DNA of 64,000 bases from Cyprinodon diabolis (taxonomy: Eukaryota; Chordata; Actinopteri; Cyprinodontiformes; Cyprinodontidae), in the NCBI GenBank assembly GCA_030533445.1, contig CM060065.1, positions 1,817,710-1,881,709 of the forward strand, written 5' to 3'. Shown piece after piece: positions 57,256 through 64,000 of this stretch (within the stretch, counting starts at the first letter, position 1; each line of letters opens with the position of its first letter). The translations under genes were made by a program, and so were the position numbers. The notes below the pieces were generated by a model that saw only the letters and a program-made list of their open reading frames with translations, made no database searches and was not told the origin of the DNA.

Positions 57256-60013
57256 CTTTTCAATTTCAAACCAGTTTTAATCTATTTCTTCATTTATAAT
57301 TAAAATATTATTATGGCCCAAAAAATGGGCAAACTTGACTGGAAAATGCTTGGCCATAGATCCGTGTCCCCTTTAAAGGCAAAGCATGTTTCCTCCTCGC
57401 TATGGAGGCTCCTAATTCCTCATTCTTCCCCCTCCTTGCTCTCATGGAGCTGTTGCTGTGCTTGTGGGGAAACCTGATGCCATCGTTTCATTCAGAGAGC
57501 CTTTCTGTGGCTGCGGCCGGCTGCATTTGTCACCACTGCTTTTCATGTCACCACTCACCACCTGCTCCCCACATTCCACCACATTCTCTCAAAGACCTCC
57601 TCCCTCCTCCTCTAACTCCTGCTCCTCTTCGTTCCTCATAACCTTGTTTCTTCCTCTGGATGTCTTCTTTGGTAGTTAAGTCAGCTAACATTGTGTCATC
57701 CTCAGCTGCTAAATTTATTTCATGTTTCTATTTGGATTTTGGATGTTTCACTTAACAATTACTCCTCCTTTCTCGACCTTTTCTAAGCTAAACGCTCCAG
57801 ATTGCGCTAAAACACTCATCTGAATGGAGCCTCTCTCCCATTTGGCCCCTGTCACCCTCTCCTCCCTCCTTCCTCGTTTTCTTTTCTGTTGGGCTTTAGA
57901 AGCTGCCGCCTAGTAGACAGCATTCACCTGCCGCCTGACACCACATAAACCAGCTGCTACTGTACCTCTCCACACAGATTTGGTGCCATTGGGTTATTGT
58001 TAGCGGGCCTCTGAAAGCCGAGGAGTAAGAAGGCTGTTACAGAAAACATGCAAAGTCTGGATGGGAAATACAGATGTGTAACATGTACATGAACATGTCT
58101 ACAGAGAGAGAGAGAGAAAAAAAATCATTGCAAAGCCTTCTTAGAGATTAACAACAGGTGAAAGCATGAAGCTTAGTTGAAGTTGTATTTTTGTGAAGTC
58201 AAATAAGCAAAACAAAAGAATGGTGAAAGTGGACTTGGAGTGGCTAACGTTAACGATACAGGAAGCAGTTTTAAAAAAAGCCAGCAGCAGGCAGGGGTGG
58301 ATTTAGGAAATGTGGGGCCCTAGGCAAAGACAGGCAGGGGCCCCTCTGAACTGAGAAGTCAACCCATCAAACAGCCCCATTCTCCAGATAGAGAAATGTT
58401 AATAGAATAGACATCCATTATCTGTTCTAGGTTGTGTCCCTCTCTTCTTGTCCCTTTTCTTCTTGTTTTCCTCTCTATGTTTTGTACTCAGCTGACTTTT
58501 CATGCTGTCTCTAAAGGAATGAAAGGTTTTTTCCAAGCACTAAGCTCACTTAGCTGATTGCTCCTTCCTGTGTTTCCAAAAAGGCCAAAGTAAATAACCC
58601 AGTCCTTCTTTTCACTGTAGACAAGCCATGATCTGCTTATCTGTTCTCCATTTTTCATTTGGATGAAATAATAGCTGCATGAATCATGACAGCAGACAAG
58701 ATAGAGGAGAGCAGGAGGCGGGGTTACCAATCTACTTGCTCTGGAGAGCAGAGTTCGCTGCTTTTAGATGTTGTCTCCAAAGCCTCCAGTAGCAGGAAAA
58801 AGTCTCTAGATTTGGCGCTAGGAGCTTTTTAGAAATCAAAGTGCGGGGGGGGGGGGGGGGGGGGGGGGGGGTGTTTGTTGTATGACCATCGATAGATTTC
58901 CTTGTTCTAAAATTCTGAAAAACTTTAATGTGTAATTACAACCTGACACCACAGGAGGGCAGCATAGAGACCATGTTCAGGACAGAATCTGGAAAAATAA
59001 ATAAAAGAGGAATTCTTGTTTAGTGCATTTTCTCTTGATTAAGTGAATATTTTCAGAGTAAAACATCCTGTTCAATGCTTTCATCTTTTGTGTTTATTAA
59101 TGATGTTATTAGCTTTTCAGACTTTGCTTCTCCAAACAACCAACTGTTAATCCGTCTGGGATAAAAGCTGGCAGAGTATTTATTTGATCACTTGATCCAT
59201 TTCCACCTAAATGAACAGAACTATTAATACTTCTGTTTTATAGCTTCTAGTAAGCATGAATATTTGATCATGAAACTCCATCTCTAATAATACAGGTGGA
59301 TTGCTATTGAATGGCTTAGATCAATATTGCAGCATTCGTTAGAATTTAGTGAGAAATAACAGTTTTAGGATGTTTAATCATGACTCCTCGTTGCCCTCCG
59401 GTGGCTGAGGATTGTAACTACAGATTCAATGTTAATCAGATGTACTGTTTCTCATTGCTGTAATTTGAACTATTATGTGGTCAGATTAAAATCAGGTTAT
59501 ATTATAATTAAACACAAAGATCGGGACAAAAACACCTCCTGTTGATACAGAGTGAAACGCAGCATCTAGTTTATATGGTTAAAAACTGTCTTTAGCATAA
59601 AATCCCACAGTGAATTAAAATCTGTCAGATTAGGATTGAGTGGGAAACGGTGGATAGAACTGTCTTCAGCCTCTTTATCACAAAATGATTGAATCAGAAG
59701 AAGCTTCACAGAACTGAGGCTCTAAAGCTGATTTTCATTCCTCCTCTTTTACAGCCAGACTAAGATCATCAGCAGCTGGTTGATCTACAGGCTGATTGGG
59801 CGCCCTCCAGTGGACACAGCTGGTAACTACAGCTGTAGTGAAGGTCAATCAGTCTCTCTTTATCAACCATACTGCTGTTCCTTTGAACTATAATGATGTC
59901 ATCATTACAGAAGTTAACAGCTGTATTGATGATGGATGAGAAGTGTTGTATAGTAATGAAGTCAAATACTTCAGTACTATACTAAGTGTATATTGGAGTA
60001 CTTTATAGGTTCA
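57256..60013. other. Mostly repeat-poor block, no gene recognised
   Basis: About 2.7 kb without coding matches. A possible repeat fragment with GGGTGGATTTAGG and GGGGCCCTAGGCAAAG starts near 58294. A run of 27 G lies at 58845-58871. The rest may include regulatory DNA; nothing specific is seen. Confidence 0.4.
58845..58871. repeat. Poly-G run (27)
   Basis: Uninterrupted G27 followed by TGTTTGTTG. A long G homopolymer is prone to length change and G-quadruplex formation, and to sequencing error. Confidence 0.9.
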
Positions 60014-60142
60014 GTTCTATTCAGTTTATTTCTATAGCTCCAGTTGACATCATGTCATCTCAGGTCACTTTCCAGTTCACCAGATCATCCAGTCACATTT
60101 ATTCAAAGTTTTCTATCTAAGGAAAACCAGCTGATTGCATTG
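60014..60142 (-). mobile_element. L2 3'-UTR tail fragment
   Basis: Tail of the main family on the minus strand (TCTATTCAGTTTATTTCTAT to CAGCTGATTGCAT). It ends where the hAT insertion site begins; the L2 sequence does not resume on the far side of the hAT element. Confidence 0.85.
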
Positions 60143-60167
60143 GTGTAGCCCAGTGCTTCTCAATTAT

Positions 60168-60195
60168 CCCCCCCCCCCCCCCCCCCCCCCCCCCC
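60168..60195. repeat. Poly-C run (28)
   Basis: Uninterrupted C28 directly inside the left end of the hAT element. The matching right end has only a short C-rich stretch (GCGCCCCCCCCAGGGGCG), so the run expanded at one end only. Confidence 0.9.
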
Positions 60196-60296
60196 ACTCC
60201 CCAATGTGACTATCCATCTCTGCATAACATTTTATCCTTATTAACATTAAAGAAAAGAAAAAAGAAAGACATATGGTCAAACTTACAAAGAATAAT

Positions 60297-61440
60297 TCAA
60301 TTCAATTCAATTCAATTCAGTTTATTTATATAGCGCCAAATTCACAACACATGTCATCTCAAGGCACTTTACAGTTCAACCAGATCATACAGTCAAATTG
60401 ATAAAGTTTTCTATCTAAGGAAAACCAGTTGATTGCATTGACTCATTGACTCAAATACAATCCCTCACACTAAGCATGCTTGTAGCGACAGTGGAGAGGA
60501 AAAACTCCCTTTTAACAGGAAGAAACCTCCAGCAGAACCAGGCTCAGTGTGAGCGGCCATCTGCCAAGGCCGACTGGGGTTCAAGGAGACAGAAGCAGAG
60601 ATACAAAAAGCAGCTGTAAAAGGCGGCCCCGTCCAGGAAACACACAGCCAGGCAGACGAGCTCCAAGGCAGCTCCCATGCCAGAGGATGAAGAGAGCACA
60701 TCCACCCAGCCACGGCCAGAGAAACAGGACCACACTGGAAGACAGGCCGATCTCCAACATCTACAAACAAGGGTGTTGATGGAAGCAACACAGCTGATGT
60801 TTCTTTCCTGGATGACGTCACAGCCAAACAGGAACAGACGAGGCAAAGCTACTCTGAGGAAAAGCAGAGAGAGCAGAAGGTTAGAGATTGAACTAACAGA
60901 TTCTGCAGAATAGGAGAACAGAGAGAGAATGAAGCAGAAAGATGAAAAAGGGGTCCCTATGTCCTCCAGCAGTCTAAGCCTATAGCAGCAGAACTATAGA
61001 GATAGATCAGGATAACCTGAGCCACTCTAACTAGAAGCTTTATCAAAAAGGAAAGTTTTAAGCCTAGTCTTAAAAGTAGACAGGGTGTCTGCCTCACGGA
61101 CTAAAACTGGTAGTTGGTTCCACAGGAGAGGAGCCTGAGAACTAAAAGATCTGCCTCCCATTCTACTTTTAGAAATTCTAGGAACCACTAGTAAACCTGC
61201 AGATTGAGAGCGAAGTGCTCTGTTAGGAACATAAGGAACAATCAGATCTCTGATATCAGATGGAGCTTGGCCATTTAAGGCTTTATATGTGAGAAGGAGG
61301 ATTTTAAATTCAATTCTTGATTTAACAGGAAGCCAATGAAGAGAAGCCAGGATAGGAGAGATATGATCTCTCTTTTTCATTTTCATCAGAACTCTGGCTG
61401 CAGCATTTTGGATCAGCTGAAGGCTTTTAACTACAGTTTG
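60297..61440 (-). mobile_element. L2 LINE 3' end nested in the hAT transposon
   Basis: Minus strand: from the RT segment (KKRDHISPILASLHWLPVKS) at about 61386, through KTRLKTFLFDKASS and a stop at 61027, then the 3' UTR, to the pentamer tail (AATTC)n at 60297-60316. The tail variant TTTATATAGCGCCAAATTC differs from the other L2 copies here (TTTCTATAGCTCCAATTC), so it represents a separate subfamily. Confidence 0.9.
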
Positions 61441-62129
61441 TTTAATAACTTTATTAAATCATGTTTGTCTGCAACAGAAAAGACTTTAAGTGCATCAATG
61501 CCTGAAATAAAAAATAAATAAATCCTTGAACTGTAAACAAAAAACTGTAAACATGTTTGACCAACTAATTGCAACCATTGCAAAATAAAATAAATCAATA
61601 AATAATATTTAATAATTATAATAACTAATAAACTACAAAAACTAAACAGATAACTAATTTATATTCAGTTCAGCAAACATTAACTCAGGAGCGCAGCATA
61701 TTAAACAATAGAACCTACAAAACAAAAATTAATTGAACAATTTGTGCTCATTTTTTATTTCTTTTTATGATCAAAATGAGGAGGAAGTCAGGTTTAATGG
61801 CTACAATCAGCACGTTTTGCAGTGCACAGCTTTTCCAAGTGAGGTTCAAAGCCTGATAGTGCAACTCTCAGCTCCTGCTCAGTGTTTAGCTGGACCTGTA
61901 CTTGGTCTTCAGTGCAGCAGCAGCAGAGAAACTAATCTCACAAAGGTAAAATGTTCCAAAAGGAAGCAGAATGCTTATAGCTTTCTTTCTCCCCTAAGAG
62001 TGGATACTGCCTCTCTACACTCAGCCAGAATGCACTGAGCGTCTGTGATGTGGAGTCAGACGTCATGTCAATGAACCCGTCCTGTTCTGCAGAGCTGAAA
62101 CCAGTTGGAGCTGGAGCACCCAGTCATAC

Positions 62130-63230
62130 TGGGAACTGTTTTAAGGGAAGTACTTTTTAAAGAATCCCATCAGAGAAGAAATATGCTGCTTAATGTGTGG
62201 AATCACTGAGATAGCATCATAGTCATTAGTGTCCACAAATTCATGCAGGTTCTTCATCAAGTTGCCTGCCCAACATTGCGAGCTTTGGGGTGAAAGAGCT
62301 AATCTTGTCTGTGACCTGAGGGAGGTGTTTATCTTTCCCTGGAAGCTGCAGATTCAGTTCATTTAGCTTTCCCAATATGTCACTCAGGTAGGCCAGTTTT
62401 CCCAGGAAGTTCTCATCACAAAATCTTTCTGCCACTTCATACTTGTGCTCCTGCTCCAAAAACACTCTTATTTGCTCTCTGAGCTCAGAAACTCGTCACA
62501 AGACTTTTCCTCATGGCAACCACCTTGCTTCACTGTGATAGAGCACAGCTTGATGTCCAGCTCCCATCTCCTCACAGATGGCAGAGAAGACTCTTGTCTT
62601 TAGTGGTCTGGTCTTTATAAAACTGACTACACCTATGATGTCAGTCATAACCTCAGTTAATTCAGGGGAAAGTTGCCTGGATGAAAGTGCTTCTCTGTGT
62701 ATAATGCAGTGTGTCCAGTTAGCATGAGGTGAGGCTGTCTTGATGAGTCCTTTTCTTTTCCCTGCCATGCTTCATGCACCATCACTGCAAACACCAATGC
62801 TCTTCTCCCACTTTAGCCCATTCTCAGTCAGAAAGGAGTCCAGAATTCTGAATAGCTCTTCAGCTGTGGCTCTGTCTCTGACATATTTACAAAAAAGTAG
62901 ATCCTCACACAGGGAGTTTGACAAGTCAAAACGTACATAAGCAATAAACAGACAGTCTTTGTTGCTGTCAGTTGCTTCATCAAACTGTAAGGCAAAACGT
63001 TTGTCTTTGAGTTTATCTACCAGCTGTTCCTGAAGATCGTTAGCAATGTCATCTATACGTCTGGCGACAGTGTCATTGGACAGAGGGATAGTTTTGCTGC
63101 ACTGGCGTCGTCCAGCAGACAGAGACCATGCCTAATGCTGCAGGCAGAATCAGCTCCTCTGCTATGGTGTGGGCCTTTTTGCACTGCGCAGTTTGGTACG
63201 CCTCCTTATATGATGCCAGCGGCGCTCGAA
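62130..63230 (-). pseudogene. hAT transposase (ZBED5/SCAND3-like) relic
   Basis: Read from 63230 downwards the minus strand encodes PLASYKEAYQTAQCKKAHTI, AEELILPAALGMV, then after a frameshift KRFALQFDEATDSNKDCLFI, YVRFDLSNSLCEDLLF and SIGVCSDGA, a TGA stop, SMAGKRKGLIKTASPHANWT, HCIIHREALSSRQLSPEL, VLYHSEARWLP, another stop, and YEVAERFCDENFLGKLAYLS. These are the ordered blocks of the hAT transposase core, including the FDEATDS acidic motif and the CIIHREAL helix region. The N-terminal BED finger and the C-terminal dimerisation end are not visible. Stops and shifts make it non-functional. Confidence 0.8.
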
Positions 63231-63652
63231 GGTTTACTGAAGTAGCCTGTAGTCACAGCTGTAGTCACAGTGAAGCCAAGCGCTAAATACGCCTCGTCTT
63301 AGCTTTCGGGTGACTTTCTTTTGTCTCATCTTTGTTTCTCTCCGTTTTCTTTTCATCCCTGTTAAAACCTTTTTCATGTTAGGGGTTGATATGTTGTTAT
63401 GTATGGAGGCTATAGACAGAACGCAGTCGGAGCTTTCTGTTGACTCCACACTGGTAACCAAGGCAACCCTGTTGTCTTGTAAGTCCTAAAATGTTGCACT
63501 GTCGCAAACGTGACAGAAGTAACAATGAGAGCGCCACTGCCACCTACTGTAGTGGATGCGCAATTACACTTTAGACTAATACGGCCAAAAAAAGGGTCAC
63601 ATGCGCCCCCCCCAGGGGCGCGGCCCACTATTTGAGAAGCACTGGTGTAGCA

Positions 63653-64000
63653 TGTGGAGTAGAACACGCTAACTGGGTTGAAGATGTCTGACCGTCTCAG
63701 AGACTTTAGTTCAGCTGTGGTGCTGATTTTCATGTTGGTTGAACTTCTTTTAGCTGTGTAGCTGAACTGAGCCTGTTGTTCTCCAGATGCTAATGCTAAG
63801 ATATTCTGGAAGTTGTTGCTGAAAGTCAGATGAGATGTTTGTGTAGAACCAGTCTCGATGATCTATTTTCAAGTTTCTATGTCAGAAAATAAAATTTGGA
63901 TCAAGATTTGAAGCATTTTGATTGAGAAGATCCAGAAGCTGAAGAAATAAAGCAGCAGCAGGTTCTACTGGGTCCAACGTTGTTCCTGTAAGTCTCCCAG
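63653..64000. other. No gene recognised
   Basis: The final 348 bp shows no transposon, coding exon or RNA gene that I can identify. Confidence 0.45.

Larger units (their letters stand above)
60151..63644. mobile_element. hAT transposon with decayed ZBED-type transposase
   Basis: A 3,494-bp element. Left end CAGTGCTTCTCAATTAT; right end reversed CAGTGCTTCTCAAATAG (13 terminal bases identical). Flanks: GTGTAGCC (60143-60150) and GTGTAGCA (63645-63652), an 8-bp duplication with one difference. It carries a C28 run at 60168-60195, a nested L2 at 60297-61440 and a minus-strand transposase relic. Confidence 0.9.

Overview
The window is a stretch of a teleost fish genome. Evidence: a vertebrate five-exon cyclin D1 gene with GT-AG introns, and a dense set of fish-type transposable elements (L2 and CR1/Rex1-like LINEs, hAT, PIF/Harbinger, THAP-DDE and TTAA-type DNA elements, tRNA-derived SINEs, LTR fragments). 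I cannot name the species; a percomorph such as a killifish or livebearer is only a guess.

The only host protein-coding gene I can support is ccnd1 (cyclin D1) on the + strand: coding exons at 34722-34919, 36014-36229, 37140-37299, 37403-37551 and 37628-37783, together 292 codons. A CpG-rich promoter with a consensus CRE lies upstream, and a long 3' UTR probably runs to about 40040. The repeat-poor blocks around 7.7-9.8 kb, 32.5-34.7 kb and 57.3-60.0 kb may hold regulatory DNA of this locus, but that is inference.

Layout. 0-9.9 kb: L2 3'-end fragments, one split by an insertion with an 8-bp target duplication that contains a SINE and a strong hairpin. 9.9-17.0 kb: a minus-strand LTR followed by about 6.5 kb of a 30-bp minisatellite (about 216 units), open in five of six reading frames. 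17-27 kb: L2, a GC-rich repeat, a 1.0-kb hAT element with perfect 8-bp duplication, a Harbinger-type MITE. 27.4-32.5 kb: a decayed THAP-DDE transposon, then an element with 389-bp near-identical inverted arms and TTAA ends that hosts a 1.2-kb hAT element. 34.4-40.0 kb: ccnd1. 40.1-44.1 kb: a three-level nest (LINE inside a foldback element inside a SINE). 44.3-48.2 kb: a solo LTR, then a 2.85-kb PIF/Harbinger transposon with a frameshifted transposase and an apparently intact SANT/Myb-like partner gene. 48.2-51.7 kb: GC-rich repeat, LTR, hAT and LINE fragments. 52.0-57.3 kb: the longest L2, broken by a 2.8-kb insertion ending in a 600-bp LTR. 60.0-63.7 kb: a 3.5-kb hAT element with inverted ends, a near-perfect 8-bp duplication, a decayed ZBED-type transposase and a nested L2.

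I do not see a convincing new gene system. The most unusual object is the minisatellite: its size, its internal 1,708-bp duplication, its frame-rotating 28-bp units and its position beside an LTR. The long open frames over it are explained by a stop-free 30-bp unit and are not by themselves evidence of a protein.
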